This document shows positions 10,917-19,351 of a stretch of DNA of 24,333 nucleotides, piece by piece. The DNA is taken from NCBI GenBank assembly GCA_015039315.1, contig WIDE01000211.1, positions 1-24,333 of the forward strand. Direction: 5' to 3'. Origin of the DNA: Clavulina sp. PMI_390. Its lineage: Eukaryota > Basidiomycota > Agaricomycetes > Cantharellales > Hydnaceae. The notes under the pieces are model-generated. The model did no database searches. It had not been told where the DNA came from and was given only the letters and a program-made list of their open reading frames with translations. Position numbers and translations under genes: made by a program. Numbering within the stretch: the first letter of the stretch is position 1; every line of letters starts with the position of its first letter.

Positions 10917-11569
10917 CGTGCAATCGTGCAAGCGATGGGCTTGTGATCAAGAGACGGAACAGATCAGACGCAAGTCACGCGCGTGTGTTGGTTGATATCA
11001 CCTGTATTTCAACTATGTATTCAGACCTCCAAAGCCACAGTTGTTTATATAGTGGATGTCTTGAATGGTGAACCACTGCTGCTTTTTTCAATTAGCTGGA
11101 GGAGAGAGCAAACAACCATATGAGCGGTTGAGCGCAGCATGAATATCGGAACGATGCATTCATTCGTATGAACGATGCTAACGAGCATTAAAGACCAGCT
11201 GTCCGAAACTGTGACGAGCGTGATGGGCGGGCGCGCTTGTTGCGGCCCCGGTTCCCACAATCCTGCACATTCAAACACGATACAGTGGGTACACCCAACA
11301 CACCAACCCCTTCTTACCGATTCCGATGTTTTAGTCACTCCATGGGCTATATTTGATTGGAGCGTTGGGGTTCTTCAGAGAAAAGCGTCGTCTTTCTGGC
11401 TCATATCTTACTCGAGAATCGACGTTCTCCTTCCAGTCTTGCCCCTGCGTACTGGAACTTTCACTCGCCCAATATATGTCCCGCTTGTTTTCGTGACAAC
11501 ATCGATGCATGATTTCAAACTAACTCCAAGATTTTCAAGGTCTTCCACATCTCTCTAACTTCAATCACC

Positions 11570-11923
11570 ATGGATATCGTGCGCCAGCCCCCATTATCGA
11601 ATTGGATACTCCGATACAGTCGTGATCTGCACCTGTCTCTCTCGAATGCCTCGCATCTTCAACTGGGCCCGTACCCTTCTCGACCAACACACCACATCTC
11701 TTCTCTCTGGAACACCTTTGGCCTCATGCATCGGGGTCACATCCCTGAACTGCATCCTCCGATATCGGAGCTTGTAGACTTCCGCTCGATGTGCTTGTTT
11801 GGCAATATCGTCACCCTCCACACAAATAACGGTCTCAGAAAACCGACAATCCATACCACCCTTGGCGTCAACTTGCCCAAGAGCAAACGGGGAAGGCTTG
11901 GGCTACCAATCCACACCCTCTGA
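11570..11923 (+). other. Unresolved open reading frame, possibly an exon of a spliced gene
   Basis: A 117-codon frame opens at an ATG with a favourable context after a C/T-rich leader. A second plus-strand frame (11799-12026, 75 codons) overlaps its end, which could indicate an unrecognised spliced gene between about 11570 and 12026. The translated protein has no family resemblance, signal peptide or domain that I recognise, and no paralogue in the window supports exon borders. It may be chance or a decayed gene. Confidence 0.2.
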
Positions 11924-12160
11924 GACGAACGCCCTCAGCGCGCATGGCACTCGCCCCAGGATGGCTCCGTTCCGCTTCATCAACGATATGATGTGCTACC
12001 AATTCACACTATCGCCCATTGGCTAGGTTCCCCCCACTAAACCCTCCAGAGTCATAGCATCAAGTGGAACTAAAAAGTTGACCTTTATATTCTTTCCATT
12101 GGAGACAGCTGATTGTCCCATGGTACTAAGCATGCCGTGACTCGGTCTACGCCTACTTAC

Positions 12161-12264
12161 CTTTGCTTCTACGTCCTCAGGCTCTGCTTTTGTCGCTATT
12201 GCGTCGCTTGCCTTCGGTATAGACTGAATTGATGGCGGTGTGACGTGCCAAGACAATTCAGCAA
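12161..12264 (-). pseudogene. Possible relic or diverged exon 1 of a small Cys-rich gene, antisense
   Basis: Read on the minus strand, this stretch gives ELSWHVTPPSIQSIPKASD and continues AIATKAEPEDVEAK. This resembles residues 9-42 of the small Cys-rich proteins: PKAVDAITT in the gene at 7495 versus PKASDAIAT here. It is followed directly by a strong donor-like GTAAGT at 12160-12155. There is no ATG at the expected place (a TGA lies just upstream), and no clear LRLRGG or downstream exons. The frame instead stays open to 12023 and ends in LVGGT. It is most easily read as a decayed, inverted copy of exon 1, but a chance match is possible. Confidence 0.3.
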
Positions 12265-12283
12265 ATCAATGCATTGTAACACC

Positions 12284-12297
12284 GCAAACCTGTGCTG
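12284..12297 (+). promoter_or_regulatory. 14-nt upstream element, second copy
   Basis: Identical to 7394-7407 and in a similar place relative to the start codon, 80 bases before the ATG at 12364. A C/T-rich tract follows. It is a candidate regulatory site or a duplication remnant. Confidence 0.4.
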
Positions 12298-12363
12298 GTC
12301 AGCTGCCAGGCCTTCCCCTTCCTCTTCCCCCCTGAAAGGAACATCCCCGTCGTTTCTGGCGCC

Positions 12364-12912
12364 ATGTCAAAAAGTTTGCAATCTGTTCAATTTCCAACGG
12401 CCCCTCCTCCTGCACATTCCCTTCTGCCAAAGGCACAGCAGATTATTGCCACTCAGCAGAATGCTGTCCCTCAGATAACAGTTGAAAATACAGAACCTTT
12501 GAGGCTCCGTGGAGGATGCGATTCTTTCGTCGGGGGCCTGGATCTCGAGCTTGGGTGGGTAGAGCCTCATTGACGACCGTCTAGACCGGCGCAGGACAAT
12601 CATCGCCATTCATAGACCCTGCCTCTGTAACACGTATGGAAATGGGTTCCTTGGTACGTAACCGTGACCGCAACGTTAAGCGTTTATTTCATTTCAGGCT
12701 TCTAACGTTCTTCATAAGGCTCCATCGGGTCTCTTGTACTCTGCATCCCATTTTGCGTCGCAGGAGGACTACTAGGTGCCACAAACTGCCTATGGTAAGG
12801 TTTTTTCCCACACACGAGCACATCCCTTGGCTGAGCTGCGATACGTATCAGCTGTGGAGCCTGCAGTAATGTCCACTGCGGCGAATATGATTTGCAAGAA
12901 AAGTATCATTAA
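12364..12912 (+). CDS. Small Cys-rich hydrophobic protein with LRLRGG motif, Cys-reduced member
   Basis: Exons 12364-12554, 12616-12653, 12719-12794 and 12852-12912 encode 121 aa. Exons 1-3 have exactly the lengths of the genes at 7495 and 17428 (191, 38 and 76 nt). LRLRGG is at residues 46-51, followed by CDSFVGG. GPCLCNTYGNG comes next, then a hydrophobic segment at 77-101. Here the usual GCLxC is GSIGS, so two cysteines conserved in most paralogues are lost (residues 78 and 81), and CLVGG is SFVGG. The end (CGACSNVHCGEYDLQEK) closely matches the 7495 gene. Splice acceptor ATAAG is used before exon 3; the stronger-looking upstream site would introduce a stop. Function is unknown. Confidence 0.78.
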
Positions 12913-13840
12913 CGTTGTCAGTAACCTTCTTTAGCGGCCAAACGAGGACATATCGTGTTACTGTGCTGCTTTCCGTGTTCAAAGCTCACTGTATCACCAG
13001 ATTAGTATTGATATACACATTGACTGCCTATATATGATTACAGTTCTCTGATTGATATGGTAAGAAGTAGCAACGAACAAAATTGGGAGCAGATAGCCTT
13101 CTCCAGTCTATGGGACAGCATGTTCCAATAGAAGCTTCTTTGGCCCGGTCGATGAAGCCCCTAGAAGTACACGAGGATCTCGTAAGGCAAACGTCGAATA
13201 TGTAAATCACACCCTTCGTAACTCTGGGATTCCAAACTGGGGAGATGCAGCATATCTGCATGAGGATACAACGGAATTCCCATAGTGAACGTTCTCCGTC
13301 TCCGCATGTCGCAGTCGCGTCCTAGAATGTGCCACTGGTTAGCAGATGGACTCCAAGGTCCTGCGTCTCCATTTTCTCTGACTTTCGTAATCCGCCATTC
13401 TACGTCTCTTCCTCTCTCTTCCTACACCTCTCGACAATGTCTTGGCGCCAACGATCGCGAATTTCCTCGCGGCGATTCGGCGTGTCTCCTCCGCAGCTTG
13501 CATTATCCGCCAGGATGCCGCCTTGCGGTCTGGTCCTGGATATATGCGTGGCTGTAACAAGTATGTTTGTGAATGGGCTTGGGGCCAAGACTATGAAATA
13601 GACTTTTTCGCGCCAAGTAAAAGATTCGAATTGAAGCCCATCCCGCCGGACTGTCCAGTGCCTGTCCTCGGTCCTCGATGTCGAATCTTGGCGGTCCCTG
13701 AATCACCACTGCCCGACATTTCCAATAGTTCTCTTGTGCTTTAAGCTCTGACGGGACTTGCGTTGTGATATAGGCCGCTCTCTCTTCCCCCTTGCCCCCA
13801 ATCTTCTCTTTTCCCAATCTCCTTGCACGAACGTCGCATC
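12913..13840. other. Intergenic region between two small Cys-rich genes
   Basis: No gene is supported in this 928-base stretch. A 54-codon plus-strand frame at 13437-13601 has a C/T-rich leader and an ATG in a fair context but is arginine-rich at its start and resembles nothing else here. It overlaps several equally long frames on both strands. The last ~80 bases before 13841 are C/T-rich and likely belong to the promoter and leader of the next gene. Confidence 0.35.
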
Positions 13841-14429
13841 ATGTCAGAGGAGAAGCCTCAATCAGTCGAGACCCCGGAGACTCCTCGAGCCCCCTCTCCT
13901 CAATCCGAGCAACCGAAGGAGAAGGAGACTATCACGACCCAGCCGACAGCTGTTTCTGAAATGTCCGCCGAGAAACCAAAAACTTCCAAACTCAAACAAG
14001 GCGTTGGCTGCTTAGTCGGGGAGCTGCATGTGGAGACTGGGTGAGTGCACCGTTCCACCAGCAATTAGGAGTCTGCGGGAGCATTGATCATCGCCAACCA
14101 TCGCAGGCCTTGCACATGTAACACGAATGGGACTGGATGCATCGGTTCGTCTTGATACCTGTTTCTCAACAATGCTCCCCTCACTCAACTGTCTCTGACA
14201 TTGAATCATAGGTTGTCTTGGATGCCTCGTGCTCTGCGTTCCCAATTGCGTTGTTGGAGGACTGTTGGGGATAGCGAATTGCTTCTTGTACGTGAAACGG
14301 GTCATTCATCCTTTCCTCACTGATGTTGAACTGTCCACTAGATGTGGTGCCTGCCACAAGGTTCACTGTGGCGGGAAAAAGGAGGTCGAGGACCCCAATG
14401 CTGTTCGCCTCGAGACAAATTGGGAATAG
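13841..14429 (+). CDS. Small Cys-rich hydrophobic protein, member lacking LRLRGG
   Basis: Exons 13841-14040, 14107-14144, 14212-14287 and 14342-14429 encode 133 aa. Exon 1 is 9 nt longer than in its relatives, and its product is rich in Glu, Lys and Pro. Where the others have LRLRGGC, this one reads SKLKQGVGC, so the ubiquitin-like hexapeptide is absent, while the following CLVGE and VETG are conserved. GPCTCNTNGTGCIG, a hydrophobic segment at residues 80-105 with six Cys (C81, C84, C88, C92, C103, C106), and CGACHKVHCG complete the family pattern. The C-terminal tail is longer, charged and ends in NWE. It is convergent with the BTB gene at 14694-17044. Function is unknown. Confidence 0.8.
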
Positions 14430-14693
14430 ACTCTTTGACGCACGATTTTTTTTTTTTTGGTTATCTCTGGGTTTAGCTCCGAGTCAATTGTATACACGAT
14501 CCTCCCTATTCCCCTATAACATCCTTAGCCAGACGAACAAGAAGTTGAAAGTTTGTGAAAGAGCGTGGCAGAAAGGCGGTCTTGTGTCCAGTAGCACTTG
14601 CGACTCACACAGCCCCGCCCGTTACGAGAAAGGGAGCACCAGCCGAAAAAGTATAGTAATGCAAATAGTTATGTGGGGACAGCATGTTGTGGG
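14430..14693. other. Short convergent intergenic region
   Basis: Contains a run of twelve T (about 14447-14458) shortly after the stop of the small gene. Both flanking genes end here, so it should hold both polyadenylation regions. Nothing else is seen. Confidence 0.35.
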
Positions 14694-17044
14694 TCATGAT
14701 CCTTTGCCTGGAGAGGGGATGGGGTAATAAGAATAAAGCCCCTCCCGCAATGTCTCCAGCTCCGAATCGTAAGTTTTTGAGCAGCCACTACCACAAGGAT
14801 GAGCCCGAGCTGTACTGACGACAACTTGGACCTTCCCTATCAAGTCAAAATATTGCGTCCGAGACTCCGCTAAATTTGCCCAAAGCGCACGCCAATGGGG
14901 GCCTGGACCAGCAGCGAGTTTCTTTTTTGCTTTTTTACTGAGCGGGACGGACGGACGCTCCCAGCAGCATCCATGAATTAGAGATCTCTGAGAAGGCTTG
15001 GCCGCACCTATGGAATCGGCATAAACTTGCCACTCATCAGCAAGTTTCATCCTTGTCTCATTAAGACGTTGGCAATCCTCAGCCGTCACCAGCGGATCAG
15101 CAGCCATCCAAGCAGGACCTCCACCGAGCACGACGTGATAGTACGCAGCGCCAATGATCGTCTTATCCCGAAGGTCTTCGCCAAATCGAAGGAGATAGTG
15201 TGGTGAGACGGATGGATGCTTGGCCCACAGGCGTTCAAGCATGATTGCCCTTGCAGTCTGCGCCACTTCAGGGCAACCAAGAACTTGTGCTCGATGGAAG
15301 ACGTCCCACACGGTAAAATCATCCTTGAGATATTTAGGAAGAGAAGTCTTGGAAAGCATCGGCGCCATCAAGCTATAGATATGGTGCTCAAATACTTCGA
15401 ACTCGTACTTGTGGAGAAGCTCGAGAAGGTCGAAGGCTTGCTTCAGATTATTTGTGACGCGGTCGGGACGAAATAGATATGACTCAAGAGGGCTAGAACA
15501 TAGCTGTTAATGCAGCACCGTGGGCGATGATCGGAGCAATTGACATACTCGAATATAATAGTTCGTAGTTCCTTGAATGTGCTCCATTCATCATCTAGCG
15601 GAATTGGTTCCAAAAGATGGAGCTCGTTTGCTGGAGCGCCAAGATTCAGCATATCTCTCAAGGTTCCACTGGAAGCTTGGGCGATTGCGGCGGGTATCTA
15701 ACAGGAGTATCAGCTGGAGGTTTTTCCAGCAAAAGGTACTCAAGCTTACCGCAAACTGAACAGATTCCACGCTTAATAGAATGGATCCCGACGCTGTCCT
15801 CATGGAATGGTGATACTCTACACCAGGAGGTGCAAGGAATACATTCTTTTGAGTGTCGCTATCTTCCTTGGGCACCATATCTAGTGAATGGACGGGAGGG
15901 CTGCTTGGTGGGGTTTTTGACTCGGAGACAAAGTGGAGAGAGATGGAGTCTTTGATGCTGTTCAGGGCGTTTTCGGGCTGCCAACAATCATGATAACGAC
16001 CACCATAGCCATTGGACCCTTGACTAAAGTGTTTGACAATTACTGCGGCTCTGCCAATTAGATCGTACCATGGTAGCCCTGCCCTAGCAATCTCTTCAAA
16101 TGCCAAGGTGCGGGAAGCTTCAAAGGCTACAGTCGGATCTTCGGGACCCAAGAAAGGGAGTGAAGCACCATCGCATTCGCCGTTGCATCGGCAAGTAATC
16201 AAGGGACGATCGAACTCTAAATTCCACAGCGACAGCGATAGTCGATCCCACTCTTGACCACACGAAAGCATCCCATGGGCGAGGTTCGAGCGTTGGGCTT
16301 CCCCGAGAGAAGGCACCTTGCTCCAAATCTGTTGCCCTTCGAGGAGGATCCGATAGTACGATGCCCCCAGAAGGATCTGATTCTGGTAACGTTCGGCAGC
16401 CTCGAGCGCATCATAGGCAGAAACCCTTGGATCCTTCGACCAGAGACCCTCGAGGATCAAGCCCAGAGCGGCGTTGATAAAGTCGTTGTTCTCTAGCTGA
16501 TGAGAGAGATTAAAGACCCGCACGGCAGAGATGGATTCTGAGATGGATTTTGCGAGGGCTCCGTTCAAGACAAGAGGATTGACATATTCGAGGACTCGAG
16601 CTTCGAATTTGGTCATGCGATACTTGTGAAGAAAAATGAGAAGCCTCAGTAGACGGCCAAGGGGAAGGCCGTCGGCGTATTGTGCTACCAAGCATGAAGA
16701 GAGGGGCCTGTCGAGCAGAGTGAGAAATCTTTGGGACCGGCGGGGTGCTCTGCTAATCGACGCACGTGAAGAGGATTTTGTAGACTTCTTCAAAGGTTTT
16801 TGCGTCGCCTTCTAGCTCGAGGGACAGTTCGGAATCTCCGAGGGCATCATAATTTTTGAGTAATTGCTTGAGCACATAGCTGTGATGCTCAAGCAGCGCT
16901 CTTGGAACCTATCAACAGAAGCCAAGATCAATGATGACAGCCGCCAGCAAGAGATACGAAACTTGCCAGGAACAAAGTGCTTTCAACTAGTATTCTGATA
17001 CTCTGAAGCGAGTATTGGGCGGTGAAATCATTTTCTTGCGACAT
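14694..17044 (-). CDS. Tandem double-BTB/POZ domain protein (subtype A), complete, with a GC-AG first intron
   Basis: Minus-strand exons are 17044-16967, 16908-16766, 16707-15750, 15697-15549 and 15492-14694, giving 708 aa. Module 1 begins near residue 17 (IRILVESTLF, VPRALLEHHS, ...KILFT, FLHKYRMTKFEARVL, SAVRVFNLSH). Module 2 begins near residue 382 (ILLSVESVQFA, IPAAIAQASSGTLRDML, LLHKYEFEVFE). Extension motifs GLWSKDPRVSAY, RLWAKHPSVSPHYLL and CCW are present. The protein ends with a Cys-rich stretch before EGLYSYYP, as in the gene at 758-3089, its closest relative. The first intron begins GCAAGT where the three paralogues begin GT; the reading requires the splice at this spot. A lysine-rich insertion (KKAKKK) lies after the last CCW. 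It is head-to-head with the small gene at 17428. BTB-type interaction is supported; the partner is unknown. Confidence 0.85.
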
Positions 17045-17427
17045 TTTGCTGGTCTGGAGATGCGAGGTCCTTCAGTGTCGTTGAGGGTTTCCTCATCATT
17101 TCCCCTGCTGCCAAACTACCCGCGCGGCGATCAGTCACGGGTTTTCGATTGGGCATGTGCGATATCTATGTGGCCATTCAGACTATTAGATTCTCATAGG
17201 TGATGTGCCAACACTCAAAAAGCGCCGCTACTTATGGAAGGTGGAAGATTAAATTGAGTTGCAAGAGCGTGACATGTCGCGACGTTACGAAATATCCCGA
17301 ATGACGTTGGTCGCAGTTTATCGCAGTTGGCCAAGGCTCCGACCTTAAGAACCTCCTCCCACCACCACCTTCTCAAGTCCTACCGCTCGGCCTCCGAATT
17401 TCCCTCCTCACCGCCTAATCCACAACC
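17045..17427. promoter_or_regulatory. Compact divergent promoter region
   Basis: Only 383 bases separate the start codons of the minus-strand BTB gene and the plus-strand small gene, the tightest pairing in the array. The part next to the small gene is C/T-rich (about 17340-17425). Such a short shared region would make co-regulation likely, but no specific site can be named from sequence alone. Confidence 0.5.
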
Positions 17428-18014
17428 ATGTCGAAGTCTGAGCAATCCATTGAGCTTCCCACAACCCCTCCCCCTATCTACACTGCTCAGCCAAAGGCGC
17501 AGGATGTCATTTCAACTCAACCAACAGCCGTCACACAGATGTCTGTCGAAGACCCTGAAATATTAAGGCTTAGAGGAGGATGTGGATGCTTGGTTGGTGG
17601 CCTGGACGTCGAGACTGGGTAAGCACGCTTGAGCTTGTGGTGTCTTCATGTGTCATAATAACCATTATCAACAGCCCCTGTGTCTGCCACACGACTGGAT
17701 ATGGGTTCGTAGGTATGTACCCATCTCTTAAAGCCTCGGCTATGACCAAGCTAACCGTCTCCTCAACAGGCTGCCTCGCTTGCATCGTCGTCTTCATCCC
17801 GAACTGCATCGCTGGAGGGGTGATCGGTGCTTTCAACTGCTTGCTGTTAGTTTTTTTTTTTCCTCTTGGCCCTTCCCTTGGTTCGCTCCCCAGTACTGAT
17901 ATCGAGCTTTGTGTTAGCTGTGGTGCATGCCACAACGTTCATTGCGGGACTGCTGACAATGTGCACAACTCTACCCATGGCCACCACCGCCAACGCGGTA
18001 CCGGCCGTTGCTAA
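17428..18014 (+). CDS. Small Cys-rich hydrophobic protein with LRLRGG motif, His-rich tail
   Basis: Exons 17428-17618, 17675-17712, 17770-17845 and 17918-18014 encode 133 aa. LRLRGG lies at residues 46-51, followed by CGCLVGGLDVETG. Then come GPCVCHTTGYGFVG and a hydrophobic segment (77-102) reading GCLACIVVFIPNC at its start. CGACHNVHCG follows, and a distinctive tail with NSTHGHHRQR that ends in Cys. The N-terminal region is Pro/Thr/Gln-rich with no secretion signal. Exons 1-3 match the lengths of the genes at 7495 and 12364 exactly. Function is unknown; a membrane-associated or Cys-modified protein is a reasonable guess. It shares a 383-base divergent region with the BTB gene at 14694-17044. 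Confidence 0.8.
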
Positions 18015-18481
18015 GTTCCTTGGGCCCGAGCCTTGCTCCTTTCGAGCTGTCGACCACAATACCATTACTCCATAATCTACTCTATGCTTTCCCTTTATTC
18101 TCTTTTGCTGTATTTCTAGGCCAGGATGACGATGACATGTATATCTACTGGTTGCCGAGGAAGGGCCTTGTTGTCACGCCGGTCGTTGGAGTTTCGGCAA
18201 ATCTATGAGGCTAATAATATTAACAATAACAGGAAGCAGTGTCTGCCTCCATTTCCTCTCTTCACGAAAGACTAGTGTGATTGGGCTATCTGTGCACCTA
18301 CTAGACGCTCTCCCTTATGACTGTTGAAGCCACAGAGTCAAACGGAATCAACATTACATCGACAACGTCTCCTTCTATCGGTGGGACTTCTAGTGTCCCA
18401 CCCCCACTATTCCCTCCAAACAATAATGAGAGTTCTACTCTACCCTAACTCATAGCCTCGTAGCCGCAAGCTACACCTCAG
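18015..18481 (+). other. Gap between the fourth and fifth small genes, with disrupted 5' coding-like sequence
   Basis: The first part is 3' flank of the gene at 17428, including the shared string at 18106-18119. From an ATG at 18317 a frame in register with the next gene's ATG at 18482 reads a Ser/Thr/Pro/Asn-rich peptide like the N-terminus of the small family. It is broken by in-frame TAA (18446-18448) and TAG (18461-18463). The final codons before 18482 (PQATPQ) match the family's usual AVPQ/AVTQ before its internal Met. An unrecognised extra intron or decay of the N-terminus would explain this. Confidence 0.4.
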
Positions 18482-19016
18482 ATGACCTCGGAGAAACGTA
18501 AAGTTCCCCTGAAGGAGAGCATATTCGGAGGTGTCGCTGTTGAGACTGGGTAAGTCTTCTTCCGCCAGCTCTTGCAGTGTGGATGGGAATCATAACACCG
18601 ACTATTCTGTGTCATGGACTTATTTTCAGGCCATTTGTCTGTTTCACAACTGGATATGGGTGGATTGGTGAGTCCCGGGGTTACATTTAGACCGCCCCAG
18701 TACCCGGCTGACTTGCTCGTCTCTCTCATCGTTCCTCCGTCCGCATAAGGTTGCTGCTGCTGTATTGGAGTCTTCGTACCAAACTGCGTAACTGGGATAC
18801 TCTTCGGTCTTGCAAATATGATCGTGTACGTCGATTCAATTTGATATGTTGTCCTGTGTCGAGTCCATCCCGACCTTTTGCCCTCTCTACCTTTCGTCTC
18901 CTCGAATTGACTTCCCTGGTCAAATATATAGGTTCGGGATGTGTAATGAAGCTGTTGCTCAATGCCATTGCGGAACAGCACCCGAAGAGCATGTGCCTTT
19001 CCAGTACCAATATTAA
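18482..19016 (+). CDS. Small Cys-rich hydrophobic protein, diverged and N-terminally short member
   Basis: Exons 18482-18549, 18630-18667, 18750-18825 and 18932-19016 encode 88 aa if the ATG at 18482 is used; exon 2 and 3 lengths and phases equal those of the other four. This Met corresponds to the internal Met at about residue 38 of the relatives, so the true start may lie upstream (18317) with an extra intron ending near 18463 or 18470. There is no LRLRGG; the corresponding part is KRKVPLKESIFGG. GPFVCFTTGYGWIG is followed by a hydrophobic segment beginning GCCCCIGVFVPNC. The end is CHCGTAPEEHVPFQYQY, with the usual CGAC replaced by FGMC. It could be a functional diverged copy or one losing its N-terminus. 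Confidence 0.6.
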
Positions 19017-19351
19017 AATTTGCATCCCATCATGGTCTCAGTAGAGGGCTTGTCGTATCCATAGATTGTTTCGTATAACACTACACCACCACTCCTTTAT
19101 AATTTCATACTTAATTCAGCACCCGAGATCTTTCGCGGAATCTTCGCCTGGATGATTGTAGGGTGAGCAAGCAGCAGACGAAACCGGCGCGTCGAGTCTC
19201 AAGGGGAATCATGATTACGATGATTACAGTACAAAGACACGTAAGCGAGGAACATAATTTCTACGTAATACGAAAAGCAGAAGGAAGGCATAGGAGAAAG
19301 AAAGAAAGACAAGGATAACCAAACGACCTGACCCGAACCACATATATCACT
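19017..19351. other. Convergent intergenic region at the array boundary
   Basis: Between the last small gene and the stop of the remodeller gene. No coding frame, repeat or RNA gene is seen. It should contain the 3' UTRs of both. Confidence 0.35.

Larger units (their letters stand above)
10917..12363. promoter_or_regulatory. Long divergent intergenic region with unresolved coding-like stretches
   Basis: This 1,447-base region separates a minus-strand BTB gene from a plus-strand small gene. The nearest bases presumably hold their promoters. Its middle is less clear: 11570-12024 contains overlapping plus-strand frames with a good start context (catcaccATGG style at 11570), and 12161-12264 on the minus strand encodes a peptide similar to the N-terminus of the small Cys-rich family. 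Both are listed separately. No transposon ends or RNA genes are seen. Confidence 0.4.

Noticed and set aside
13437..13601. 54-codon plus-strand frame with a C/T-rich leader
   Set aside because: No family similarity, and several competing frames of equal length lie on both strands at the same place.
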